From: Anaeramoeba flamelloides
Lineage: Eukaryota; Metamonada; Anaeramoebidae
Assembly (NCBI GenBank): GCA_027625915.1
Contig: JANTQA010000023.1
Coordinates: 16,368,001-16,432,000, forward strand
Reading direction: 5' to 3'
Length of the DNA stretch: 64,000 bases
Shown here: positions 35,633 through 48,380 of the stretch, piece by piece
How the letters are laid out: every line of letters starts with the position of its first letter
How positions within the stretch are numbered: the first letter of the stretch is position 1
Notes under the pieces: model-generated
Databases searched by the model: none
What the model was told of the DNA's origin: nothing
Seen by the model: the letters and a program-made list of their open reading frames with translations, nothing else
Translations under genes and position numbers: made by a program

Positions 35633-38353
35633 TTAAAGTTGGTCTGATATAAACACAAGAAATTTAGCTGATTCGTATAAGCAAGAAATGAGTAAAAGTA
35701 TCGAAAAAAACAGAATAGTAGGGATGAAGCAGAAAGACCAACTAAACGAGAAGGCGAATTGCAATTTTAAGAAGATCAAAAGTTCTGTTAAAAAGAAACA
35801 GAAAAACACAAAGAAGAGTACCAATGAGAACATGACGATTAAAGAGAAGCGTTTTGAGTTATCGCCTTCGCTAGTTTCATGAAACACTTGCCTAAAGCCA
35901 TATTTGATGTTTTTATCAAATAAGATGGCTAGGAATGGCCAAGAAGCGATGCCAATTAAAGGAGCAAAATCACCGAAAAATATCCACATAAACACAAAGC
36001 CATAGGAGAAATTCCAGAACTTATCTAATTTGATTGTGAGGAAACTAAAAAATAAGAAGTGGAAGAGGGATATTGTAACTAGCAGGCCGAGGAAATAATT
36101 GATGTCCCAGGATCCAGGATAGTTTTTTTTATCTTTGAAATTGTGGGCGGTAACGCATGACGACACACACATCATCCCGGCGGGTATAATCAAGATCATC
36201 CAGGGGAAATTGGAGCCATCGAGTTTCAACGGGAATAAAACGAAGAGCGCAACAAACGATATCGCTGTTAGCATATTGCCCCTTGCTAATTTAAATTGGG
36301 CCAAGTCAAGCTTCCCATAGAGTGATTGCGCGAATGAATATACAAAAAACAAAACACTCCAGACTATCAATGGTGTGAAGCACATCAAATATGTCTTTTT
36401 TGTTTTGTCGCCCATTTTCCGCAGCAAAAAAATCGACGACAGCAACCCCAATAGCCCAATGAAAAAGATCTGCCGACGGAAGCCTGTAAACATTAGGCAT
36501 GCTTTGGCAATTTTTCGTTTTTGTTCATCTTGGAAAAATGCCTGTTCTGTTTGTTGTCTTAATTTCCAAATTTGCTGGACTTTTTCTATTTGAAGCAAAA
36601 AGATCGATTTTGGATCTTTTTTGATTCTTTTTTTGAATTTGGGTAAAAGATCCACTTGGTTTTGAAGTAGAAAATCGTTTTTACGTCCAGACAAATTCCT
36701 TAGCTCTCTATCCCCATGGTAATTGCCTTTTCTATGATACGGTCTTTGGTTTTCATTATAATTATTATGGTTGTTGTTGCTGCTGCTGTTGTTGTTTTTA
36801 TTATTACGGTATACTATTGTTGATTGTTCATTAGTCGAGTTAAAGTCTGAATCGTAATTACTAAATCCAGACAATTGACTTTTTTGACTTGAACTTGAAT
36901 TTGAAAAATAGCCATTATTATTATTATCATCATCATCGTCATCATCTTCGTCGACATTTATATTTTTATTGTGATTGTTAATTTTTTGATAATTATTTAA
37001 TGATATAGAAGAAGAATTGCTAAATGATGGAATTTTTTTAAATCTTGAATTGCTTTTGCTTTTGATTTTGGCTTTGTTGCCTTTGTCATTGTCTGGGTGA
37101 TTTTTTAATAAACGAACTTTTTCAAAAAATTTAATATCTTCCGGATCTGTATATTCTGTAGAACTATATTCATCAAAATTTGGAGACATTTCAGAATATT
37201 CTTCTTCAATTTGGTTCAATTGACTATCAATATTTGTTTTTTCGTTTTGAATTCTGAGTGTTTGTTTTTCGTTTGTCTTTCCTTGGTTTGGTTCACTAAT
37301 AATTTTTGATCGAAAATGTTTTTTATTTTTCTTTTTGGCTTGATCTTCTTGGGAATAGTATTTGGTGATACCCGCAACACCTTTAAAAACAATTTCCTGC
37401 TGTAGATCTGATCCAAAGGTGCTGTGCATTCCTAAGTAACATCTAATGTAATCAATCTTCCTGCTCCATTTTTTTAAGATGCCTGCCCATAAGATCGGAT
37501 CGTCACTAATCTGATTAAATTTTCGATCAACACAACTACACTGACATAGATGATATGGATGATCAAGATACTTGAATACCTCTAAAATAACTTTTTTGTT
37601 TAATTTGGTTATTAGTTGTTGATTTTTAATTTTTTTTTTTTTTTTTTTGTTTATGTATTTTTTTTTTGTTTTTGTTTTTTGTTTTTTGTTTTTTTTTATT
37701 TTTTTTTTGGAAGATTTGGTTAGATTATGAAGTTTCAATTTTTTGTTAAAAATAAGAGAGAGAAATCTGTCAAGTAATTTAACACACAAACTTATTTCTT
37801 GTTCGATAAATGTTCTTCTTCTTTTTTTTTTTTTTTTTGAGAGAAAAATTAAAACAGATTATTTTTAAACCAAACAATTGTTTGTTTTTTTCTTTCTGAA
37901 ATCTAATTTTAATCTCAATAGAAAATTAATAAAAAGATGTAATTTTATTTTAATTCTTTTCTATTTTTTTTTTTGGAAAAGTTAACTTGAACTAACAATG
38001 TAGAAATTTTTTTTTATTTTTTATTTTTTTGAGATTGACAAAGATCAAAGAAATTATTTGTGGTGTTTAAGTTAAATACAATTTTTTCAAGTCAAAAGAA
38101 AATATTTTTTTTTTCTTTTTTTGTGTTTCAAAAAAAAAAAAAACAAAAAGAATAAAATTTTACTTTCATCAGGAAGCCACTGAAAAAAGTTTTGTTTTTG
38201 ATTTGGGTTTTTGAACAAATTAGATTTGTTTTCTTCTTGATCATTTGTTGGTGTTGTTTTGGTTTTGTTAATTTTTGTATTAAAGGTAAAAATCGATTCA
38301 ATGTCTTTTGTTGTTATACAAGGGTTGTTGTTTAAATGGTAAATGTTGTGCAT
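35633..38353 (-). CDS. F-box protein with TMEM185-like membrane region
   Basis: Two exons on the minus strand: 38353-38164 (63 codons from ATG) and 37797-35633. The donor GAAA|GTAAAA joins the acceptor GAACAAG|, in frame, giving about 784 residues. The large exon has no ATG before the F-box, so an upstream exon is required. A Lys-rich stretch (about 90-122) precedes the F-box at about 126-178 (LNKKVILEVFKYL..CSCVDRKFNQI..WAGIL). A long Ser/Asn/Asp-rich disordered part follows. The last 290 residues hold about eight hydrophobic spans with repeated motifs LKLDG..FPWMILIIP and IKLDKFWNFSYGFVFMW, as in TMEM185/FAM11 proteins. The F-box would recruit an SCF ubiquitin ligase, here probably to an internal membrane. 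The first exon is preceded by CTTCTAG, so it may itself follow another exon; see 38460-38905. Confidence 0.75.
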
Positions 38354-38459
38354 CTAGAAGGCACAACTTTTAGATTTGTTAAAATAATTTACAAGTTGTT
38401 GAATTGAAAAAAATAACTAAAATTGGGTTTGATTCCTTTTAATCATTGACTTCAAAAGT

Positions 38460-38905
38460 TAATTAAATTTTTGTTTGTAACCATATCGTGTCATTACAAG
38501 ACGTTGATCAAATTGACTCTTTGGATTGACAATTAAATAAACGATCTTTTCATATTGAAATTTCAGATAAATTAGATTTTTTTTACAAAACTATTTTACC
38601 TCCAATTATTTGAAGATCTATTTTTGAAATCTGTAAAAAACAACAAAACCCTACTCTAACGATAATTTTCTTCTTCTCCCAAAGTAATAGAATCCCAAAG
38701 TCTGTAATTATACCAGTTTATTAAAATAAAAAAGAAAACAATTACATATCTTCAAAAGGTTATCGAGATCACTTGTGTGAGTGGAATTCTTCTTCCTAAA
38801 TAATCCAGACACTGTTTGTACATTTAAATAATCACAACTTTGATGAAGTTTCTTTTTTAAATCCTTCAATATTTTGGAATTATTATGGACTTTCCAATTA
38901 AATCA
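38460..38905 (-). other. coding-like segments just upstream of the F-box gene
   Basis: On the same strand as the F-box gene lie three protein-like open stretches: 38905-38745 (contains LHQSCDYLNVQTVSGLFR and THTSDLDNLLK), 38712-38603 after TTACAG (contains GILLLWEKKKIIVRV) and 38566-38460 (contains KIVYLIVNPKSQFDQRL). GT and AG signals border several of them. I could not find a combination of phases that joins all to the ATG exon at 38353. They are either 5' exons of the F-box gene, a separate small gene, or decayed remains. Confidence 0.35.
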
Positions 38906-39522
38906 TAGTACAACCAACACAAAAAAATATTAACAAACAGATAACGATCACTTATTTTCAACGAAACTTTTCGAGATTTTTTCTTCATAAGAACATCGTT
39001 TAGTAAATTATAATTAATTCGAAATACTAAAAACAGTACAATAAAAACAAACAAATTTCCTTTGTTGACAATTCTTTCAATTTTTATATTGGAAGGACTA
39101 ATATCCTATCATGATCGTATTTTGGTTTGGTGAACTTATTTAACTACATTCAAAAATATTTATACCAGAAATATGGATTTTTAGTTCTTGAACTTAAACC
39201 ATGAAGGATTCTCTTTAAAAAAAAACAAAGGAATAGCTAAAAATGTGTTTAATATTGATATAAGAAATCTGTTTAAAGAATTCAAGACAAAATAATCAAA
39301 CTATCTACTTGTTTTTAACCCAAAAAGAAAATTCAAATTTTAAAATATCAACAAATACAGTCAAAGAAAATAGACTTTGCCAAAGTTTTAGAAAATTGAT
39401 CTCTGAAAATTATTGTTCACGAATTTCTTTGAGATCAATCAATTAGACCAAAGTTTTTATTTTTTTTATCATTTTTGAGTTTTTTTCTTCTTTTCTTTTT
39501 AACAAAAAAATAACAATCTAAA

Positions 39523-42500
39523 ATGAGTGAAGAAAAATATGCCTCTTGTTTATTACTCAGAGTAGTTTTACCAGATCTCCAAACAACAGATTTATTAAAT
39601 TTTCAGCCAAATATCAAAATTGAACAAATAATTGAAACAATTAAGAAGAAACACAACATCATTTCTTTAATTTCTTATGGCCTTTATTGCTCAACTGCAA
39701 ATGGGTTTTGGTTAGAACCACAAAAGACAATTATGGACTACCAGCTTTGGAAATATGTAAATAATAACAAAACAATACCTTCTTTTTCTTATTTTTTTTC
39801 TTTTTTCTTAATTTTAAATAAAATTTAAAAAAACACAAAACTTTTTCTTCTTTTCTCATTTTTTTTTAAAAAAAAAAAAACAAAATAAAAAAAAATTGTA
39901 ATAAAACACATGACAAACACGAACCATCATTCAAAAATAACAAAACGAAAAATCTGTTCCTGTACTAAAATAATTGACACACCCTTTCTTTTATCAACCA
40001 ATTAATAACTAACAAACAAAAAAACAAAAAAAAAAAGCCCATCATTGAATTTAAAAAAAAAAGAACAATCCAAGTCAAAGTGAAATTTGAAGAAAAAACT
40101 GAAAGTGTTCCCATTGACGAAGGAGCAACAATCGAAAATGCCTTTCAAGATATCAAAACAAAATTTAGTATTGATGAATCACAAAATTATACTTTATGGT
40201 CTCCAAGATGTAAATAACAATTTTCTTTTTCCAAATTTATTACTCAACAAAAACAATGACCTTTTTACCTTTACGTAATTGACAACTAACAATTAACAAT
40301 TCAAACAATGAACAATTCAAACAATTAACAATAAACAATGAACAATACATTCCAAAAAAATTAAATAAATTAACCTAAAAAAACCCTAAAAAACTTTTTC
40401 AAAACACTCAAAAACTTTCTTAATGAAAATAAAAAATCAAAAATAAAAAGATATTTTAGATGAGGAATGGCCTTTTGTTGATCAAGAAGATTTTTTGGAT
40501 CTTGAAAATACGGTTTTTACTCTTCAATCAAAAATCACAGGAAAAGAAAATTCACAAAATCTTACACCCATTTTTGGAAGCAATCTCTCAACTGCTGTTG
40601 AAAGAGCAGGGGGGGAAGGTAATTTACCAACGGTGATTACAAAAGTGTTTGAATTTGTTGAAAAGAATGGTAATATTCTTTAGCTTTTCCACACACCTCT
40701 TTTTATTTTGTACCTTCTTCTTTCTATATTCTCAATTCATATTTTTTAATAATTTTTTTCCAACAAGTGTTTAGCTTTCGCTCTGTAGTTTTATATAATT
40801 AAAGTGTTTTGTAATTGGAGGTAAATAATAATAATTCTTTATGGTTTAACATTACTCTAAAAAAACTTCTTCAAAATACGATTCATTCATAGATTATTAA
40901 ATTTTTTATTGATGATCTTAACAATTAAAAATTGTTAATAGTTCAAAATTTTCTAATTAATTAGTTTCTCCTGAAATCCAAGGATAGAACCAAAAATGGA
41001 AAGTATTCCAAAATTTAACAAATGACATTTAGAACCTGGAAAAAGTATCTGATTTTTTTTATAGAATAATTAATAGCAGAAAAAACCAAAAAAGATAAAA
41101 ATCGTTTATTGGTATTCTCTTTCTCATAAAGCTAGTTTTGTTTTTAATATATTTTCAATATACAGAAATTATATCAAAAAATAATCTCTTGTTAAATGCT
41201 TAATTTTCGAAAAAATAATTAAATTTTCGATCAGCTACTAATTCCAAGTTGAATTTAAGAGAGAATATTTTTCAATTTTCAAGTATTACAATTAATTATT
41301 ATTTGTAATTTAAATTTTTCTTGAAAGGCAGACTATTTCAAAAATTCTTTGAATTTTTTACTAACCAATGTATCATTTTTAATTGATTGAGATAAACGCT
41401 TTTTTTAATAGTTTTCAAATAGATTTTTTTAGAGTAATTTCAACCTTTGCACACTAATCTAATTTACCCTTAATAACAACACACCTTCATTTTATGAGAA
41501 ATCAAAAGTAAAATATAATACCTTAATTCAAGGAAAGTCGATTTATATTCTTTCTTTAAATCCAATTGAACTTTCAACTCATTTACTATTCTCCATATCT
41601 TTCTAAAAGTGGTTTTATTAATCAGATAAAAAACAAGTGCTTATTTTTTTTTGAAAGTTAACTGAACAGTATTTATATAATTTAACTCCACTTTCAAAAA
41701 TGAGATACAAAAAACCAAGCCTAAAAAACGTTGTACTATTTCAAAAAAAAAATATTTATACTTTATAAAATAATAATACCAAAACAATTAAAAAAAATAT
41801 TTTCAAAATTATAAACTCCTTTTCAAAAATTAAGGTAACAATTTTTTTTTATATTACTCAGAATATTTATTCATACTATACACTTCTAACACATGTGCAA
41901 AAAGTGATGTCTTAATATATTGATTTTTTTTAATAAATTTGTTATTTTTACAAAAACTACAAAACTTTTCCAATGTCCTACAACAGGGGAGAGGTTTTTT
42001 GTAAGCAAATCTGAGGTTTCTAATAGAAAAAAATCACATTTAATAAAAGAATAAAAATCTTTGAGGAAGAAACAGAAATTCAAAAATCGAAAATAATTTT
42101 CAGAAATCAAAAAAAAAAAACAACTCAAACATTTTTATTCTTTTATTAAATGTGATTTTTTTTTGCTTTTCAAACCTCAGATTCGTTGACAAGTTTCCCA
42201 TCATCAGGTACATACCATAAAAGTTTTATAGTTTTTGGAAAAAATACCAATTTAGTAAAAAAACTTTATATATTAAGACATCACTTTTTGCAAACATGTA
42301 ATTTTTAAATTGTTATTTTTTATTTTATTTTTATTTAGCTTTCAAATTTTTAGTTTAACCAATTTATTTCAATAATTTTGATTTTTAAATCTTATAAAAA
42401 ACCCATTACAGAATTGCAAACAGCTTTGATTTAAACTAACATAATTAAAAAAAATCATTATTTGAAACTAATTCTTCAAGATCATTTTATATTTTTTAAT

Positions 42501-45500
42501 TTTTTTTTCTTTGGAAGTTTGAAATTGGATCATAGTTCACACTATAAATGTTTTTTTTTCTTTTTTTTTCTTAAAATCTAAAAAAACAGAAATCAAATTA
42601 CAATTTACTATCCTTTCCTCCCTATGTAAAATTTAAACGCAAGAAAGAAAACCTTAACTATTTTTCATAATATATATCTACCAATCTACAAAATATCTGA
42701 TTAAAAATCACATTTTATTTTATTTTCAATATTAACGATGTGAACATATTTTATTAAAAAAAAAAAAAACAAACATAAACTGATTATTTGATTTATTTTA
42801 AAGTAAAGAATAACTTTTTATTTTTCTCAAAAGGAAAAAAAAAATAATTTAGAACTAAAAGAATAAAAGAAGAAAATTTTTCAAATAAAAAGTTTTTAAA
42901 TTTATAGAAAAGCCATGCAGAACTTTGCAACCTATTGGAAAATAATCATTTTTTTTTAGTTTGTCAATTATTTTTCATTTAAGAATATAAATGATTGAAT
43001 TTTTTTATTTTTAATCACCTGTAATTACTTCACCAGGATTTCAAAAATTAAATTCCAGCCACAAGGTATCCATATTAATCAGATCTCACCCAACGCAATA
43101 CAACCCTTCTAGACGGATTTAAATTGAATTAGAATCAAGCACACCACCCTTTTAACTGCTTTATATCTTCTTGTATCTTCCATTTATATAATGAGTTAAC
43201 CAACAACTAAGTTTGTAAAAAACCGCTTTCATATAAGGGCAATATACTTCGATCCAATTACGCCCACAATAAATAAATAAATAAATAAATTGATATAATT
43301 CTTTAATCCAATTTAACTTTAATTTATGATCATAAATAAAAAAATAAATTTCAAAAAGTAAAAAAAAAAAAAACTCAAATAATTAAAAAAAAAATAAACA
43401 TTCGAAAGAAATAATAAGTCATTTTAAAAAAAATTTAATACAAAAAGTTTTAAAATGTAGATTGAAAATAGTTTAAAGGAAGAAAAAAAAACAATATTTA
43501 GAATACTTATTTACAACTTTTTTTTTTTGTTAACTTTTTTAAAATGAATAGAACAATTTTGAAAATACATTTTTATTTAAATATAATTAGTGAAAAAATC
43601 AAATTTTATAATTTTTTTATAAACAAATTTTCTTCAAATATTAACTATTCTCAATAAAAAATTATTTAAAATAATTAATTTAAATATTTTTGTGATATTT
43701 TTTAAATTTTATAAAAATTCAATTTTTTAAAACAAACAATTAAAATATTAATAATTTAACTTTTCTTAAAAATTCTTTATATTATTTTTTCAAAATGTAC
43801 AAATTTTTTTTTATTTTAATAATCAAATATTTATTTATTTGAAAAATTAAAAAGGCATTTTAACAAAAGGAATCTATAAAACCCCCGGAAGAACAAATAA
43901 TGTTGCGAAATTAAAAGAAATTTTCAATCAAAAGGAAGAATTTGATATCAATAAATTTATTGATTCTCCTCATGATGCGACTGGTGTTTTAAAAATGTAT
44001 TTACAAGATCTTTCTGAACCTGTAATTCCAGAACAAATTTTTAATACGTTATTAGAAGTAGCCAATATAAATGAACTTTGGGAGCAAATGCCACGTCTAA
44101 AAAAAATACTTGTATCGCTTCCCTTGATTAATTTTAAAGTATGTGGAATCATTTTTAAACATTTATATGTTGTTTCAACACATTCAGATAAAAACGAAAT
44201 GGGAATAAACGATCTTGCTGTTTCATTTTGTCCTTCTTTAGTCTCGAAATCTCAAAAATTATCAAAATCTTCACAAATGAGCAAAAATGCAATCCAAATT
44301 TGGTCTTTATTAATTAAAGAAAATGGCTATTTATTTTTTGAACAAGAAAAAAATTATCAGCCAATTTTCGCAATTGCAAATCATGACTTTGAACCAACAA
44401 ATGAAGGTGATCTTCCAGTTTCCCAAGGTGAAAGAATTCAAATAATTAAAAAAGATGATGAGGAATTCGTTGGTAAGTTTTGATTTTAATATTTATATAT
44501 ATATATATTTTTCAATTGTTAAATATTTTTCTTATAGATTCATTTCAAAGATATTATTAAAGTTTTAACACTTAATAAATTGCAAATTAATTAGAACAAA
44601 ATTTTAATATAAATTAAACTTTAAAATACCTAAACTTTGTTTCTGTCAAAGGTAGAAAAATTTTTTTTTTTTAAAATATCAATTATTTTTTATAATTAAC
44701 CTTTTAAGAATAAATAAGAAATAAGAAGAATAATACACATCGGAGAATAGTTGATACCCGTTTGGAATGCATCTAATAAATCAATATATTTTTTTAAAAA
44801 TTGAAAAACAAAAATTCTTGGTGCAATATTGAGAAAAACAGAAATGCCCATTTTGATCTTCGATTGAAGACCAAATAAAATTCCAATAGAAATCAAATAG
44901 GATTACTCTCCAATCATTTTTACAGTTTCAATAACCTTAGAATAACACTTTTTTACTTAGTTACTATAGACTTTACAAATAAAAAAAAATTTGCTAATGA
45001 ATTTGGTATAACAGAAAAATGATAAAAATGTGAAAAAATGATTTTGAAATGATTTAAATTTTGAAATTTCCAAAATAATTTTTCTTCTAATATCCATTCA
45101 AACACTTTAAACACATGTAATTCACCCATTACAACTGTACCCCCTTTGACTGGAAAATGGTTTAGATATAACTATAAACGAAAAATTTTTGTTTTTAAAA
45201 ATTATTTTTTTTCTTTCGACTTTTTCAAACTTTTTTAACTTTGAAGTTTGTATGGTCTTTTTTGTAGACTATAAAGATTTTTCAAATTTAATGCTCTGGA
45301 ATCAAGTTAATTTATTGAAGGTATTTTGTTGAATTTTCTCTCTAATTTAAATAAATTTTCAATACAACATTTTCCTTTGTATTTTGATCAAAAAGAGTAG
45401 TATGGTAATTTTAGAAAAGAGATCAAAAAAAAGGATTCTAAGTGTTCTACTTATTTTAGATTCAAAGACATTGGAATTCTCTTTTTTTTTTTTCCAGATC

Positions 45501-46530
45501 TTATGTTCACTTAAACTCTTTCTGAAAATTAAACTTTGATTTATTATATTTTGTTTTAGGTGGTAAATTCAAAGATAAAACCTATTGAAAGAATAACAAG
45601 CTATTCGTATTACCTTTAAACTTTACTCTTGAAATGAGAATTTCATAAATTGAAAAGTAACAGATTTTAAATTGATTCTTAGTAAAAAAACCTAAAATCA
45701 AGATAGCTTAAGCAAATATCCTTAATGTTAATATCTAAATTCTTTTTGATTTTATTAAGACCTTTCTTTTTGAGACATCAAAAAGTACAAAATATTTAAT
45801 TTTCAAATTTTGTACAAAAAAAAATTGTAAAGGGGATAATCTATTTCATAATTAAAAATGTTAAAATTAAACAATTTTAAAGTATTTATTTTTTTGAATC
45901 CAATTTTTCTTATTAACTTTTATCCAAGATTTTTGTAAAAAATTTTTTGTAATGAATTCCAATATTTTCTTTAGAATAATTATTCAAAGGAAATCTGATA
46001 ATAAATTTATTAATATTTTTGCCAAATTTCAAACAAAGTAAAAAAACAAAAAACAAAAAAAGATTCACCAAAATACATATATTTAAAATATGCCAAATTT
46101 TATTCCTATTCATTTTTTTTTTTATTATTATTTTACTTGTTAAATATTCATTATTCAATTTAAAATAATTATTTTTCAAAATTTTAATTTTTTATTTAAT
46201 CTTTTAGGATGGTGGGCAGCTAGAAACGAAAATGGTGAAGAAGGCATGGTACCAAGTAATTATTTTACAATCATATCTAATAATGAGAAAACTTTAACAA
46301 CCTCAACACCACAAAAAAAAAAGGGAAAAATTTCAGGAGTAATTGATCAATTAACAACAACTTTAATCGATAGAATTGAAAAAAAAAAAGAATTAGAAAA
46401 TAATTTTAAACAAATTAATCAGGAAATGGAAGAAATTCAAAATGGAATATTAGAAGAAAAAGAAAGAATTTCAAGAATTATAAAATTTCTAAGATATAAA
46501 TTTGGTGAAAATTCGATTGAAAATTTATAA
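39523..46530 (+). CDS. RhoGAP-SH3 protein with ubiquitin-like head (5 exons)
   Basis: Exons 39523-39756, 40038-40209, 40460-40669, 43855-44472 and 46208-46530 join in frame (1,557 bases, 518 residues), all with GT..AG introns; introns 3 and 4 are 3.2 and 1.7 kb. Residues 1-135 hold two beta-grasp modules like talin F0-F1: LLLRVVLPDLQTTDLLNF, a WLEP..YQLW turn, then the linker PIIEFKKKRTIQVKVKF. A RhoGAP domain follows at about 180-365 (FGSNLSTAVERA..). A complete SH3 domain at about 372-432 is split by the last intron (FAIANHDF..FVGWWAA..GMVPSNYF). A C-terminal coiled coil lies at about 445-510. In the GAP domain the arginine finger is Lys (GIYKTPG), and two other conserved positions differ (LQDLSEP for LRELPEP; DLA for NLA). 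It should bind Rho-family GTPases and SH3 ligands at the cell cortex; catalysis is doubtful. Confidence 0.85.
41889..42298. mobile_element. MITE-like foldback element in RhoGAP intron 3
   Basis: Long terminal inverted repeats of roughly 165-170 bases: 41889-42057 against 42131-42298. Both arms contain GCAAAAAGTGATGTCTTAAT, AATCTGAGGTTT and ATCACATTTAATAAAAGAAT (as read inward). The arms differ at some positions and are separated by about 70 bases. TA lies at both outer edges (41887-41888, 42299-42300). There is no coding capacity, which is typical of a MITE or foldback element. Confidence 0.7.
43080..43265 (-). mobile_element. LINE reverse-transcriptase fragment (relic)
   Basis: Within RhoGAP intron 3, the minus strand reads LPLYESGFLQT, then LYKWKIQEDIKQLKGWCA, then FNLNPSRRVVLRW and YGYLVAG. 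This order matches the thumb region of non-LTR reverse transcriptases, where a motif of the type LQxDLxxLxxWCxxWxLxxNxxK follows the catalytic YxDD block. Only this piece is present, and the frame is not continuous. The local base composition is less A/T-rich than its surroundings. Confidence 0.4.
44632..45163 (+). mobile_element. TA-flanked element, internally deleted copy
   Basis: In RhoGAP intron 4. It has the left end AAACTTTGTTTCTGTCAAAGG and, at the right, CCCCTTTGACTGGAAAATGG, which are inverted relative to each other and flanked by TA on both sides. Its interior matches 51779-52334 closely and the right half of 34130-35094 more distantly, but it lacks the left interior of that longer copy. 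Confidence 0.7.
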
Positions 46531-48380
46531 ATTTATTTTGCTTTAATTTAAGGATTTCTTTTTTATTTTATTTTTATTTTATTAAATAATAAGGATTAGG
46601 TTAATTTAAAAAGGTGTCAAAAAAGATTTCAAAAATTTCTAGAAAAAACAGTTAATAAACTTAACTGAAATATTTTTTGAACTTTATTGGAAAACTTTTT
46701 TCTCATACCTTTTTAAAACTAATATATATATATTACAATTTTTTTGTCCAAATTTTGAAAATCAAATATTTTGCCCTATTTGATGGTATTGATATTACAA
46801 GAAAAGTTCCATCACAATCAAAAAGAATTCAAAAAACAACCTTAAAAGATTAGTAAAGGTTTAAAAGGTGCAGGAGCCAACTTCTGTGAAAAAAATTTTT
46901 TTTCAAATTAATCATTTTCGAATTCATTCAGAATTTTTTCCTTATTTAAATTAAGAAGAAAAAAATAAAAGCAGGCTGTGATTAAAATGATGAATATGTA
47001 CATTTTATGAAATTTTAGTTTCAAAAAGTTGACAATAGTAGATCAAAAATGAAAATTTTTCAAAAGAAAAAAGAAAAAAGTTGGATCAAGAAAAAAAATT
47101 TTTTTGATAATTAAAAAGAGGAAAAAGAAAAAACTAACAAAAGAATTTTTCCTCTTGCTAATTTTTCCTTAAATCGAGCAAAGGTTGAGTGGAAACTTTC
47201 ACGTTTTTATTTTTATTCTTTGAATTTTACTGTTTTTTTTTTCTTCTTTCACTAATTTCCTTACACTTTTTTCTTGTTTGATATTCAACCATTTTTTCCA
47301 TTACCAAACAAACAATCAATCGACTTTAAATAAGTGGTCAAAAATTTATGTATATTTTCACACTTTCCAAAAAACAATTTAACAATTCCATCATTACTAT
47401 TAATTCTTATTGTTCTGTAATCCTTAGTATTTCTTGTTCTTTTTCTTCAACCAATAAAAAAAACAAAAAATGCAATTAGTGTAAAAACAACAAAAACATG
47501 ATCTGTTGGAGAAACTTTAAATTTTTATTTTTTATACCCTGAGGAGTGCTTAAAGCTAAATAATTTCAAGTTATCATGATTTCGCTAGAAATCAATTTAA
47601 AAAATGTCACTTTTTGATTTAAGAAACTGTTTTTTTTTTCAATAGTTAAATATAAATTTCAGATTAATAATAGAAAACATTCTTTTATAGATCCTATCTT
47701 TAGAGTTACCAGATAAAATAAAAGACAATTAATTCTAGGTTAATTTTCAAAACAAGTTATGAAACAAAACTGAAAATTCAAAGAAAGATACTTCACAATC
47801 TTTGAAGATAAAATAGCAAATGTGAATGGTCTATAATTGTCTTGGTCTCCTCTCAAATTATATTTGTCTGAATCTTCTCAAATAATCGGATTTGTTCATG
47901 CTGAAAATACAAAGAGAAATCATCTTAAAAATTTTAATTAATAATTTTTTTTAAAAACATTCAACAAAATTCCTTTTTTAAATTTATCTTTATACATAAA
48001 ATCCAATTTGAAAAGAATGAAGATCTACAAAATTTTGTTTCTAATTAATTTTTCAGAGGAAAGAAAAGAAAAAATAATTACTTTTCATAAATTGATTTTT
48101 TTCTTATTACTTTATTAAGATGAAAAAAAATAATTAAAAAATTAAAGTTAGATAAAACTAGTTCTTTCATCAACCTTTCATCTTTAATAATAATTTTTAT
48201 TCGCAATATAATCAAAATTCCATACCTTCAAATTCATGTAGGTTTTTGTATTTATTGTTGTAAATAGTACACTTTTTTTAAAAGTCTCTAGTCAAGAAAA
48301 AAAGATGTTTTTCCGAGTAAAAAATTCCAAAATAAATGAAGGAATGAATTTTATTTTAATTCAACTCGGTGATATTTAAT
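46531..48380. other. intergenic downstream of RhoGAP gene
   Basis: No gene is supported. A 28-codon protein-like snippet near 46780-46865 (contains FALFDGIDITRKVPSQSK) may be a relic, but it is too short to call. Confidence 0.35.
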
